From: Rhyzopertha dominica
Taxonomy: Eukaryota; Arthropoda; Insecta; Coleoptera; Bostrichidae
Assembly: GCA_025024175.1 (NCBI GenBank)
Contig: QCXZ01000064.1
Span: 9,176,001 to 9,240,000 of the forward strand
Reading direction: 5' to 3'
Length of the DNA: 64,000 bases
Below, piece after piece: positions 44,860 to 56,409 of this stretch (positions are counted from its first letter, which is position 1; each line of letters opens with the position of its first letter). The translations under genes were made by a program, and so were the position numbers. The notes beneath the pieces are model-generated. The model ran no database searches. It saw nothing but the letters and a program-made list of their open reading frames with translations, and had not been told where the DNA came from.

Positions 44860-47120
44860 AAAAACCCATCCAATTCCTTATCAACTGGTCTTGTTTGAGG
44901 GTTTTTCCCGTCCATTGTAATAAAATATTCAGGTAGCACACATACCGAAAACTGATGCAACAATCCTTTTTCTATAAATTACGTATCTTTGCTCAGTCCC
45001 TACTCGCAGTACATTTAAATTTCCGTTCTTTCGTTCAATGGTATTATAATAACCATTCTAATTTGCATAATATATTTTGAAAGTACAAGTTTGTTTTTTC
45101 TATATCGATATAAAATATTACACATTTTATTTTGCAGCGCAAAACGAAAAACCAATCTCATGAAGTGATGGCACAAACAATAAAATAATTGATTTGTTAT
45201 GTGTGTCGAACATCAATAAACATACTAATAATTTTTCTGCAAATTACTAATTTTTGCTGAGACTGTAAATTCCAAAAAAATGAGATTTTTTCTCATTTAT
45301 ATTTCACTGTTAGTGAAATGTAAGAAAATCTCACAAATTGTGCTGGTGTGTACGAGATGGCGATGTGCAGCAGTTAATTTGTGCGATCTCGTATCAAAAC
45401 ACAAAAATCGACTGTCATAGCAGATTATCATTACTGCATTACACTGCACTAATCCCTTTTGTGGTTTATAGGCCCTGTCAATCATAGTTTCAACAAGGGA
45501 TGGTTCATTTTATTTTTACCTACGTCCTATCTACATCAACCAGAAATTCTTGTACCTCTCACAATTGATGCCCAACTTTTAAGAGGAATAGCCTTAAAAG
45601 TATCTGGGGAAGCTGATGCAATTTTGAACTGAAAGTTTCTATACATACATTTAAGGACTGGCCTAGTAGAGTGAAAACATTTTCCAAAATGACGGACTTC
45701 TGGTTATATCGTAAGTTGACACTAAATTCGTTATTTCAAATAAAACACTTTTTACATTGCATTGCATTGGCATTTTTCTAAAAATTTTGACATTTACAGT
45801 AGTTCCTAGAAAACTGTTTAGATTGAAATCTGCAGAAGCTACAACTGTGCGGTTTTTACCCATGTATTAAGCATAAATGTTTATATTTTATTACTTAGCT
45901 TAATAATCTCTTAAACTTACAAGCTAGTTTATAAACTTTAAAAGTTGTCAAACGCACTTTCGATTTTTGTGACCACATCATTCTTTTGTTGCTTTTAGTA
46001 CAATTTCTTTGCAAAAAGTTGTTGCTTTTTGCAACAGCCTTTTTTTATCATATATTATGAATTTCTCATCAATAATTATAGAATGCTAATCAACAGTAAA
46101 CGTAAACTCATCAGAAAAATCTTTTCACCGAGCGACTCACTATACTTCTTAACGCTGCTCTTACTTAAACGAACTACACTCGGTTAATTAAACATATCTT
46201 GTATAAATCTGTTACACAATCTTCTAATACTGTAGATATTACTATAGTATTGTCACTGTCATCTGATGTTTAGAGTTATAAACTGTATTTTCGATAGGCA
46301 GAAAGTTTTTACATCAGGAAAAATTAAGTATTTTGTACAGTTTAAAAGTCAATTTTTTGGGTGCGAGAAAAGCAAAATAAGTGAAGTTATGGCGCAGAAA
46401 TACTGTGCTAAGACAATAAGTACACTTTCTGAGTGTCCCAGATGTCACTTTGTATACACATTAGCAAGTTTTGAAATGATAACCAGTTCACTGGGCAGGT
46501 TTTAACAAGTGTCTTAAAGTGCCTGCGCGAATACAGGCGATTCGTGGCAAAGGATGTGTTAGGCGATAACAGCAAAGCGGCTAACAATCTCAATAGCCTG
46601 GAAAATTAAACGGGCTGGATTGTATTTACAGATCCGCCGCTGATTTGTCAGCGTCCGGAAACACCGGAGCGAGAATGACTTATTGAACGGGTCGACACCA
46701 TCGCCTGCCGCCGCCTCTTGATCTCTGATGGAAGCGGAAACCCACGTTAACAGCATCAACACCCTCTAAACTCTCTTCTGATAAATGGTTACAAACCTGA
46801 ATAAATCATTCACAAAATGGCCACAACTCTAAGAAAAACAAGATTGGCTGGCGGCGGTTTCCCGAGCTCCATGCGAAGAACTGAGCGGGATAAATAGGGT
46901 TAAGTAATGAGGGAGAGGATTTCTGATTTCCTGTATTGGCAATAATCATTCTGAGTCTATACCTCAAGACACGATTAACATCGTTTGTAAAACACGGTGT
47001 CGACTAATATGAGTCCCATTAAAAATTACTGTTTGTACTAACCCTGACTTATTTTCTAGTGTATTCTATGTAATCTAAACTGCTTCTCGCATCACACAGT
47101 TAGTAATGTGGTGTATGCCT
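44860..47120. other. No gene recognised; hairpin and a GC-richer patch
   Basis: Short frames at 45297-45863 and 46266-46593 have no motif. At 46596-46760 the DNA is GC-richer, with a 67-codon minus frame (e.g. SASIRDQEAAAGDGVDPF) that could be an exon but is unidentified. Confidence 0.4.
45281..45334. repeat. ~22 bp hairpin
   Basis: 'gattttttctcatttatatt' with 'tcac' pairs imperfectly with 'gtgaaatgtaagaaaatctc' around a 5-base loop (tgtta). It may be the centre of a small fold-back MITE. No flanking target repeat is identified. Confidence 0.5.
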
Positions 47121-47125
47121 GCTTA

Positions 47126-49077
47126 TACAGGGTGATTTTTTGAAAACTTCACACCTTAAATAACTTTAAATAGAGAAAAAATTTAAAATTTTGCAAAAAC
47201 AGGCAAACTTTTGTTTGCAGGGGGACAACTTTTGAGATAAGTTTTTAATGGATAGCGCTTACCCTCATAGCGAAGTAGATACCCCTTCAAAAATTTTAAA
47301 TGAAACTACCCATCTTACGATACATCATTTAAAAGCTTATTACACAAGGAGTCTTGCCATGTAATTAGTTTTACTATTTTTTACTCATTGACGGGGTAGT
47401 GGGTCAAAAAGTGCATTGTAGCAAGTGGCTTATAAAATGGAATATTTTGGACTTTTTTTAACAAAATTTATTGTCTTGCAGTTGCAATAAAAATTGTCCT
47501 TACTTAAGCCTAAAAAAACTTGTTAAAAAATAATTGTTACACCTAAGCAAAATGCCAAAAATACTTGATATTGCAACTCAACAGTTTATACTGAATTGGC
47601 TAAATAATTATCTACTTTGTGTTTTCAATTTTTTGTTTCAACTTTTTGGCTACTTCTTTGGCACGACCATCTTTTTGTTCACATTCCTTTTTATAAATCG
47701 CGTGAAATTTTAAAGTGATAGTCCAAGTGATAATGGTGTATTCAACTGCCGAAAGGGTAGGAATAATTTTTATTTACGGTGCTGAGCATAGCTGTGCTCG
47801 TGCGTCAGCAAGGGTGTTTAACGAACGGCACCCCGATAAAAATGTTGACGCTAGGTACATTCTCGATCTCGTGCAGAAATTTCAAGACACTAGATCTGTA
47901 GTAAACAAAAAAGGGCAGGGAATAGAGTCGTTGATGAAATGGCCCAACTTGAAGTACTTGGTCATTTTGCAATGGATCCAACTAGCTCTTTGCGTAACAT
48001 TTCTACAGCCACTGGACTTTCTTATTCATCTGTAAGGAAAGTTACAAAACTGCACAAATTCCATCCCTATAAGATGAAAACTCTCCAGGAACTCGGCGAA
48101 GATGACTTCGATAGAAGACTGCAATTTTGAGAAATTATGACAGAAAAGATTATAGTAAATCGAAATCTAATAAAAAATATCTGCTTCAGTGATGAATGCA
48201 CATTTTTTTGAACGGCTCTGTAAATAAACATAACCTCAGGTACTGGAGTGACGAAGATCCTTATATTTTTCGAGAAGGTCATACACAAGTTCCTCAGAAG
48301 CTGAACGTCTGGGCTGGAATACTTGGCAACGCAATTGTAGGTCCAATTTTCATTGATGGGACGCTAAATGGGGGAATGTATTTAGAATTACTTGATAACG
48401 TTATTGATCCTTTAATCACAGAGCAATTAGAAAACCAACGTGACCCTGAAGGAAATCCAATGTTGGATGAATACAAATTGTTTTACCAACATGATGGAGC
48501 CCCACCGCATTACGCCATTAATGTGCAAAATTGGTTAAATCATAGATTTCCTCTTCACTGGATTGGTAGGCGTGGAAAAAATTACATGATAAATACTTTA
48601 ATGTTAATAATAATGTTAAAAGAAAATTTTCAGTATTCTGGGAGTTTTTTTAAGTGTCATATTTTTTACAAGTTGTTTGTTTAAATTTTGGGTTCTCGTA
48701 AGGACAAATTTTACTTCCGCTCTAAAATAAAATACATTTTGTTGAAAAGAGTCCAAAATATTCAATTTAATAAGCAACCTGTTTCGTAGGCACTATTAAT
48801 CTATTACCCCGTCAATAAGTTAAACGTGGTAAAACTAATTACATGACCAGACTCTTTGTGAAATAAGCTTTCAAATGATGTATCACAAGATGGATAGTTT
48901 CATTTAAAATTTTTAAAGGGTTGTCTACCCTGCTCAGAGAGTAAGCGCTATCCATTAAAAACTTATCTCAAAAGTTGTCCCCCTGCAAACAAAAGTTTAC
49001 CTGTTTTTGCAAATTTTTAAATTTTTGCTATATTTAAAGTTATTTAAGGTGTGAAGTTTTCAAAAATCACCCTGTAT
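47126..49077 (+). mobile_element. Mariner-like element with ~340 bp inverted repeats
   Basis: The ends TACAGGGTGATTTTT... at 47126 and its inverse ending at 49077 lie beside TA. Similarity between the two flanks continues for about 340-350 bp (47126-47475 against 48730-49077), with scattered differences. It includes GTTTGCAGGGGGACAACTTT and GATACATCATTT segments. A single transposase relic lies between on the plus strand. Inverted repeats this long are unusual, since most mariner ends are about 30 bp. Confidence 0.85.
47733..48590 (+). pseudogene. Mariner-like transposase relic (DUF4817 to DDE)
   Basis: The ATG at 47733 opens MVYSTAERVGIIFIYGAEHS with CARASARVFNERHPDKN, the DUF4817 helix-turn-helix. 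After a one-base shift it continues SLRNISTATGLSYSSVRKV and LHKFHPYKMK. A stop lies near 48127 and another in CFSDECTFF (first catalytic Asp). The long frame 48196-48684 follows: SVNKHNLRYWSDEDP, LNVWAGILGNAIVGPIFIDG, LFYQHDGAPPHYAINVQNWL (second Asp) and FPLHWIGRRG. The normal 'PPRSPDLTPLDFF' block is missing, so the third catalytic residue has been lost. This is the best preserved of the four insect-type mariner copies here. Confidence 0.85.
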
Positions 49078-49419
49078 ATTAAAGTTAACTCCGAGTGAGT
49101 ATATTACATTTGAACTGCAAGTTCTAATGGCCACTTGCAATGTCTCTTTTACATTTGACATGGTTGGCCGTCATTAACTTACTAAGGGATGTTAGTAAAA
49201 AAAAATAGATAGCAATGCCATCTGTCAGCAAAACTGACACGATAACAAAATCGTCCAGCTGCCTTAACGACCTCTACTTTATAAAGGAAGTTAACTACAA
49301 TCTGACAAGTTAGCATTAACCTGACGGCAGGCTCCCACGGCACTTTTCTCTGACGCGAAAGAACCAACATACATTAAAATTCATATACATGCTATGCTGC
49401 CTGCACCACAACCAACTGT

Positions 49420-50150
49420 GGACCTAGTCTAGTTGTGGCCAACCTTTTTATGGAGAAATTCAGAAAGATAGACTTGGAAACAGCGGAGAAGAAGCTCTTG
49501 GCATGATACAGATACGTTGATAACAACTTTGTAGTTTGGAGCAATGGTGAGAACACTCCACGAGTTCTTGCAACACCTACATGGCAGACACCTAAGCATA
49601 AAGTTTAACATGGAGACAGAGAAAGACGGTAAGCTGGCCTTCCTCGATGGTTTAGCGGACAGAAGAACGAATCAACAGCTAGGACAAACCCACCCACACA
49701 GACCGCTACCTGAACAATGATTCCGACTATCATCGTAGGCAGAAAGGGGGCGTCATAAAAACACTAGTTGAGCGAGCACAACGAATTTGCACACCGTAAC
49801 GTTTGAAAACGGAGTTGTGCCACCTAAGCAGTGTGTTATAAGCGAGGGAAATAAAATGACCCATTCAACGCTACCAGAGAAATCTACCCAGCAGCCAGCG
49901 CCAGTGGGAAGGGCCTATCTGCCTTACATTAGGAACGTTACCGATCGTATTGGGAATATACTACAAAAGATGAACATCACATCTACCTATAAACCTACAT
50001 GAGAGCTACAGTACATTTTTCACTTCTACGAAGGACAAACGAGATCGGTTATGTTCAGGAAGAGTATACAATATGCCCTGTAGCAAGGAAGCATATTCCG
50101 AAAACGAGGATATAACCAGTCTTTAGATCCAACGGCTGGCATACGATTTG
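49420..50150 (+). pseudogene. Penelope-like element: RT 3' part and linker
   Basis: The plus strand reads GPSLVVANLFMEKFRKIDLE, then a stop and YRYVDNNFVVWSNG. YVDD is here YVDN, so the second catalytic Asp is lost. Next come fragments like FLQHLHGRHLSIKF (in another frame), ETEKDGKLAFLDGL, THPHRPLPEQ and later GRAYLPYIRNVTDRIGNILQ with KMNITSTYKPT. The final KDKRDRLCSGRVYNMPC matches the segment entering the GIY-YIG endonuclease of Penelope-like elements. These elements are RT-bearing, carry hammerhead ribozymes in their terminal repeats, and often insert with inverted or partial copies. No hammerhead lies close to this RT. Confidence 0.75.
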
Positions 50151-50629
50151 TTAGGGCCCTTTAAATGACTGGATGACCGTGACTGCGGTAAAGATTCGGA
50201 TAGTAACTATCCACCAGTAATCACTGAAGTATACCTATTTAATTATCAATTAAAGAAAAGAAGGTCACTCATCAATTCATTTCTTTTATTTAGTGTTAAG
50301 GGTACATTTTCTGTACAGAATTTCTTTTGGTAACTGAATCAAATCATTACTAGGGCGGATTTCCATCAAAAGGTAAACCCTGAAATTCTGTTTGGGTACA
50401 GTAAGGTAGTATTCCACAAGTGTACTCCAGTAACCGTTTATAATAATTTTAAAACTCTCGTGGAACAAGAGAAGGTAAAGTTGTATCCAGTAAGAAAACA
50501 ACCGTTTAATGCAATAGCTAGTATTTCTGCGTCAGGCGCTTTGGACAAGTAATGTGTTTAGTGAACAAAAGGATTGTTTAAAAGCCTCAATGAGCATACT
50601 CAGGTCTATTTTCAGACATTCTAGGACGT

Positions 50630-51720
50630 ACACACCCATACACTCACAGTATACAACTTACCGACGAACCCCCTTTCAAAATTAAGCAGTATTTTATACC
50701 AGTAGCTCGCAGAGAAGCAATTTTTCTGAAAATTGAAAATATGGAATCATTGGGCATTATATAAAGAGCCGTGTACGTAAGCTCATTAGTTACGCACATA
50801 AAGCGCGATGGATTTGCAATGGTTTGCTGGGATTCATTTGAATTTGGTGATGGTAAAAGACCACGAGTTACCTACACCTATTAATGAAATTATCAAGTCT
50901 CTGGCGGGAGCTCGCTTTATAACAAGTCTTGATTTGTCTGTGGGATATTGGCAAATACCATTAAGAGTTTAAATTATACATACTGGATTCTTTGTCTGTA
51001 CTAAGTCACATGGGTTGAAGTGTTGCCTTTTGGCATCAGTTCGGTCGTATCGTCATTCTCGCGCTGTATTTCTCAAATTTTAGGTTATGCATTCGATGAC
51101 ATGCGATTGCTTACCTGGATGATCTACTGATTTTTTCAAATACATTTGTTGAACACTTGCTTCACTTGGAAAATGTTTTTAAGAAGCTTTCGAACCCTGG
51201 TTAACCATCGAATTTGGAAAATGCACGTTTGCGCAAAATAAATTAAATTTTGTAGGATATGTTTTGTCAATTGTCATCAAACGAAGTTAAGGTAGATCCT
51301 GCTGGGGTTGGAGCTGTGATTAATTTTCCACGACCAAAAAAATGTTGCTGAAATGCAACGATTTTTTAGGATTATTTTCTTACGATCGATCTTTTTGCGA
51401 GGGATGTTCTGCTCTAGCGCAATCGTTGACTAACTTAGTTAGAAAGAAAGTCAAATAAGAGTGATCAGAAGAACAAGAACAGTCATTTATAAAGTTGAAA
51501 GATGAGCCTAAGTGAGTCATATTGTCGTACCACCCAGATGCTGACATTGAACATTATGTTCCAGTGAATACGGTTTGGGGGCTTAACTCTATCAAAGAGT
51601 GAACGAAGAATATGCTACCAAGATACTTCTAGACCATGAACGAAATTACTGTTTAAATGCAAAATATGTTTTTGCTTTGGTGTAGACGTTACAAAAATGG
51701 CGCACTTACCTCTTTACATC
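50630..51720 (+). pseudogene. Ty3/gypsy reverse transcriptase and RNase H relic
   Basis: Read over several frames: TDEPPFKIKQYFIPVARREA, HIKRDGFAMVCWD, PTPINEIIKSLAGARFITSL with DLSVGYWQIPL (RT motif with the first Asp). Then come YLDDLLIFSNTF (the YLDD catalytic pair), KVDPAGVGAVINFPRPKK and EWSEEQEQSF. RNase H-like LLDHERNYCLNAKYVFAL and LQKWRTYLF follow. This is the standard gypsy pol order. Neither gag, protease and integrase nor LTRs were recognised. It follows the Penelope relic by ~0.5 kb on the same strand, without any sign that they belong together. Confidence 0.78.
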
Positions 51721-52399
51721 GTGTGCATGAAATAATTGTTTTAGATTTGTACGGTTCTCTTCCTAGAACGAAATGTGGGGTTAAATTGTGCTGAATTAAG
51801 GTGGTAAGAATATTCTTCAGCCCAAATTAATTCCATGCCTGTTCAGGTAAAGCGTCAACCCTTTTATTGCTCCCTTAAATTTATACTTCTTTTGATGCGT
51901 TTTATCTGGAGACACCCTTTAATAGCAATGAATTTAATGTAAAAGTACTTTTTCCTCTTCACTGGCAAGAACTAATCCGTTTTGTAACAATACAAAGTGC
52001 GTTTTAAAGATATATTTATCTCTCCATTGTTGGAGTAAACCATGTATGTTTATTTTTTCTACACGGAAGTGTTAAGCATTTACTAGTGGTAAAAAGGACA
52101 AACATTGACAATAATACCTAGCCCAAATAAAGAAATCAAAGCCAGATTTTAAAACTTACTCTGGGCACTGCTTTCGATGATCTTCAGCCTTGTTTTTAAT
52201 CGATGCAGGAACGGATACAACATCGCGTGTTGCAGCTTTGAGTTGACCAAGCTAGGAAGATGATTGGATACTAAAGTTACCATTCGGAGTTCAGTTCATT
52301 CTGTATTTCTGCCCAAAGAGCCCAAATAAGGACAAACTTATAGTTGCAGGTGTTAGTTAATAACATGTGCGCCACGGGAAACGGACTCCACCATTTTAG

Positions 52400-52910
52400 G
52401 GTTTAATTTTTTTTATCAGCAGACACAAGTAGTTCAGAACGTGCAGTTTGAGCTACCTGTGTACGAAAAATAGTATCTTTAAGATGGTGTTCAGGTTCAC
52501 GCTGATAAGTGTGGAGACGCTCCCTGAAGTTAGCTTCCACTCTTTCTAGTAGTAGACGATCGATCTGAGCGATGTTTTGCTCTATCGCTTATCGAAATTT
52601 ACCCAGTGTACGAGGTTTGGGTTCATATACATGAGACTCTAGATATCTCCACAAGAAAAAGCATACACTGAAAGGTCTGAAAAGCGATGGGGTCAGTACA
52701 AACCACAGAATCTAGAGATAATGCGATTAGGAAACAGCTGTCTAACAGCAGCCTCGATACTGGGGCAGTATAGGCGAAGAGCGAATTGGCGCCAACATCG
52801 GTGAAACTTGGCATTTTTGGTGGGTAAACTACAGTTTACTGTAGGGGAAACACATTTGCTGTCAGCTGTATGTTGTATGCTGCAATTACTGTAGCCTAAC
52901 AACTAATTCT
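52400..52910 (-). pseudogene. Mariner-like transposase, C-terminal part
   Basis: The minus strand, with frame changes, gives AAVRQLFPNRIISRFCGLYW, the 'R.ISRFGDI.WPPRS' segment near the third catalytic residue, then FFLWRYLESHVYEPKPRTL. The C-terminal tail is IEQNIAQIDRLLLERVEANF with RERLHTYQREPEHHLKDTIF, close to the 'RL..C....G.H....IF' ending of insect mariner-like transposases. Broken by frameshifts. Confidence 0.7.
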
Positions 52911-53021
52911 CTTATCTATGTCTGTCATCAACATGAGTACTGAAAAATATGTATGCTCTTTGCATGTAAGTAAACAAAATTGCTGTGTTATGGACTGTAA
53001 CGGTTATGCAAACACGTACAA

Positions 53022-53159
53022 ATTGATTAAATAAATAATCTGCCCTGGTCAGTTCACTCTTACCCTGCAACTCTACCCCTGCCTGATGAGCCCCAACAGG
53101 GCAAAACTAGTTGCAGGGTGAGAGTGAACTGACCAGGGCAGATTATTTATTTAATCAAT
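53022..53159 (+). ncRNA. Fold-back with hammerhead-like core (G12 changed to A)
   Basis: Two 51 bp arms (53022-53072 and 53109-53159) are inverse copies with one mismatch. In the loop: CCCTGC (stem I), CTGATGA at 53083-53089, GCCC-CAACA-GGGC (stem II), AAAA in place of GAAA, C-TA-G (stem III), TT and GCAGGG pairing with CCCTGC over six bases. This is the type I hammerhead layout of the 32725-32762 motif, but the invariant G after stem II is A, which should abolish cleavage. The origin is probably a Penelope-like terminal repeat. It lies in the insert splitting the mariner. Confidence 0.6.
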
Positions 53160-54029
53160 GCTATACGGGGAGCCTCCCCGGAGTCATCGCTAGGAACCTG
53201 CACTAGGTAGGTGTCTATCAGAGTTATAGACCGCCTAGCTCGCAGAGTTCCGCATAGATGACACTGAGGGCATCTGCCCTCCTATTCTCCTTTCAACGCA
53301 CACATTGGTTAAATTTTACTGCTTTCCATCCAAACCTCATGAAGAAAAACGTCGCAAATTCTGGATTAGTACCATCCACAGAGAAAATGAGTAGGTATGG
53401 CATTCTACNTAATATTGCGCTAATTGTGCAGAATATCGGACCATCGCCGAGTTTTGCACACAACTAAAACATAGCCTTCTGAAGATGAATCTGAAATTAA
53501 TTTCTTGCGATTGTGTCTGGTTTTTGAAAAATGAGTTTTTTATCGTGGACCTGCGTTACAACCCACCGTGTTGTTCCTATGCGATGTGGTGTTTCGACTC
53601 GAGAGTGTGGTTTCATACAGATTTTGGTGTTTAGGCCGTGTTTTTTGCGTGGTTTGAAAACACTCGCGTAGCACAACCGAACGTAAAGGTACCATTAAGG
53701 AAGCATGGGACACTATGCAGTACCTACAGGGAGAAACACAGTGTGTATAAAATAATTGGAAATTAAAACACTAGATACTTAAACCCTATTATTTCGAAAA
53801 TAAGATGTGACCCCAAGAAACGGATATTCATGTTCTGAAAGACTGTATTCTAGGGGTGTGCAAAATTTCACTTTATTTGGCGAAAGTACGGTATTCTGTA
53901 TAATTACCAATATTGCCGGTTACTATTTTTATACGTCCCGTCAGTACAATGATCAAATGCCATGCTTTGTAACCCAAAATATATCACTGTATCTATTTTC
54001 TGTGATTCTGTAGGTTAGGATTACCCACC
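53160..54029. other. Remainder of the insert splitting the mariner
   Basis: A GC-richer piece at 53160-53270 includes a small 'cggggagcctccccgg' palindrome at 53166-53181. A 69-codon plus frame at 53258-53467 and a 68-codon plus frame at 53807-54013 show no recognisable domain. It may be further Penelope-related sequence, but I cannot show this. Confidence 0.35.
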
Positions 54030-54429
54030 AAAAATGTGTGAGGCGCTGCAAAGCGGCATTCGCTCACCGCCTATAGGCCGTAGCTCCATCCGTAAATCTT
54101 GGTGAAGAACTCACCACACTGAAGTGCCACTCACTCATATTGCTACAGAATGCCAACTAACGGAACGCTCTGGGCTACGTAACATAACCTGTCTTACACG
54201 TTCACGTTCTCCGGAGTTCGAATTTTGCGACTTGGTCCAGAGGGCTTCATTTTCATTAAACTGCCTCCACTATGAAGTGCTTAAACCAATCGCAAAATGG
54301 TATTCCGGCTTGGTGTTTCGTCATGGCCAGAAACGTTAAATCTTCGACGTTGAACTTCCATGACAGATTCGCCATTCGTGACAAAACTATCAATACGAAA
54401 ACGCGATGCTCCATGGTCCAAAGCGGCAT
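54030..54429 (-). pseudogene. Mariner-like transposase, N-terminal part
   Basis: The ATG at 54427-54429 opens MPLWTMEHRVFVLIVLSRMA, followed by KHQAGIPFCDWFKHF, KPSGPSRKIRTPENVN and RSLHR-like remnants. It matches the 'MP.WT.EHRVF' start and paired helix-turn-helix of insect mariner-like transposases ('PP.GRPRTVRTPENVERV'). Frameshifts are present. It lies just inside the right terminal inverted repeat, as expected for the gene start. Confidence 0.7.
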
Positions 54430-54564
54430 GATTGTAACTAAACAATAAAGATTTACAAATTGCAGTCAGGGGATGGCACTGACGGCCTTGGTATCTCTCT
54501 ATGACCCCTCCCAGTTTAGTACGACCTTCCCCAAAAAGGTCCGTTTTCCGTGGCGCACCCTGTA

Positions 54565-56030
54565 CAATTGGGTGTTATTGAATTATTGGACCAGAATATA
54601 ATCCTTTTATAATATATTCGATGGCATGGTAAATATTATGCCGATCTTCAAAAGCCGCTTACTCCTTTTACCAAAAGTATTTCACACATTTCTAGAAACT
54701 AACAACGAAAGATCAGCAGCTTCATAGTAAGCTGAATAATATTAAAAGTGGGCCTGTATTCTTTTTATCAAACTTCTCTAAAGTTAAAAATATTCTCCCC
54801 TGTAAGCTACCCGTTACCTATACCTTTTCTTTGTACCCCATAATTGGAACACAACCGCCACCGCAAGTCTTCCGGTATAGAGACTACACGACCGAGCAAG
54901 ATGAATGTTGCAGTTTCGTATGCCTGGGGCACTTTAGTACGCCGTATAAAAAGGGGCACGAAGTGGGGCCACACGTTCTGTTGTGGACCTGCGGTAATGA
55001 AATGCCAGATCGATCAATATCCCACTGCGGGCTGATTAAACAGGAGCGTTAACCGGATATTGCCGTCCGAATTGTCAACGCTAGGATCGGAAAGATCCAT
55101 GTACAAAGCAATCTTTCTCTTAGGGTGTTGCGTCAATGATACGGTCGCGCTTTTAAATTGTAACTCCTGAACAGCTGAGAACTGACGCAAGCTGCGAGAC
55201 AAATTGTGGGGATTGTCTGGTGCTCTCATCTAAGGGCATGTGAAAACTATCATAAGTGCTCAGTTTTTCCGTTAAAATTAAGTATTTGGATAGCTTTAAA
55301 ACTAAGCACTGATATAATAATGTATAATCCTAACAACTGGTTATTTGTAACACTGTTTCGTACCTAACTCGTCTTGACCTGATTTGACTAGATAGTTCAA
55401 CAAAATAGAGAAAAAAATGACTGTCTGCCACAATAATGTGGCATATCGCATATGTATAACGTCCAAAAGATTAATATTGGAAAGAAAATCGAGATTGAAG
55501 GGTGATCCAATATTTTTTGAGAAACTAAAAACTAAAAACATGTTCCAAAAATCCATGTATCTTCAATACACCCATAAGGTTTTAATACGTTAAATACACG
55601 GTAAAGGAGGTAGTTAATTGTGAGCAAAATAATTGTGACAAAGGATCATATATTAATAACTAACGACTCTGAATGTGCGCAAATGATAAGGGCCTTAGCT
55701 CGATCTTAATTTGTAATTACAAATGATAAGATAATTTAAATTTATCCATTGATTGGTGTACAGGGTGTCCCATTTTCGTTGTAATTGTAGGGTATCTCAG
55801 TAACTATTAATGCTAGAGCGTTGCGGTTTCGACATTACTGCATTACTTTTTTGTTGTGAGTTGATCTGTACCATCGCCATTTTTGTATCGCTTTTTGTTT
55901 TAAAGCCATAGCTAACTTTTGAGAAATGTAACCTTTCTTCAGTTCTCAATATCTCGATTGTCTATGTAGACACAAAAAACTGTAGAGATATTTTTATTCT
56001 GAATCCAGTGGCGTACTTTTTTATGAATTT
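54565..56030. other. No gene recognised
   Basis: Short frames (54831-55052, 55014-55229) lie in a GC-richer patch at 54840-55230 without recognisable motif. At 55763 'cagggtgtcccattttcgtt' resembles the outer end of a mariner-type element, but no partner was found. Confidence 0.4.
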
Positions 56031-56400
56031 TTCTATGGTTGAAAAGACCTAATTTTTTCTTACTAAGAAAATGTATACATTGTTAGGTTTATCTTTACTA
56101 ATTTTGGTATTATTCCAATTTTTGTAATAATTGAATGAGATTTTACATTTTTCGTCAAAATGGATGTAAATACTTGATGATAAACAATGCATAGGTATTT
56201 ATCTCCAAATAAACAATCATTTTCATTAGTTATATGGCCCCCTAGATTATCAATAAATCTTGGATGTAAACATAAAATATAATTAATTAATTAATTTAAA
56301 AAAAATTAGAATAATTCCAAAATTAGTAAAAATAGACATAAAAATGTATACATTTTTTTAATTTAAAAAAAATAGGCAATTTCAACCATAGCAAAGCCAA
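56031..56400. repeat. Imperfect fold-back, arms ~100 bp
   Basis: The left arm (56031-56140) has 'atggttgaaa', 'aaaatgtatacat' and 'tttactaattttggtattat'. The right arm (56290-56400) carries the inverse of each in the same order, around a ~150 bp loop. The arms are AT-rich with many small differences, so this is an old fold-back or MITE. Target repeats not identified. Confidence 0.55.
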
Positions 56401-56409
56401 TTATGGTAT

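Larger units (their letters stand above)
52364..54562 (-). mobile_element. Mariner-like element split by a ~1.1 kb insert
   Basis: The right end reads TGGCGCACCCTG next to TA (54563-54564). The left end has GTGCGCCACGGGAAACGGAC at 52367-52386, matching the inverse of the right end GTCCGTTTTCCGTGGCGCAC at 54538-54557. The transposase runs on the minus strand with its C-terminus at 52400-52910 and its N-terminus at 54030-54429. The ~1.1 kb between (52910-54030) shows no transposase motif and contains the hammerhead fold-back, so it was inserted later. Confidence 0.7.

Noticed and set aside
45281..45334. Hairpin as a microRNA precursor or terminator
   Set aside because: The arms are AT-rich with mismatches and only ~22 bp, and nothing around it suggests a transcript. 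A fold-back remnant is more likely.
48067..48476. Minus-strand frames opposite the mariner transposase
   Set aside because: They are antisense shadows of the DDE transposase, which shows clear motifs on the plus strand.
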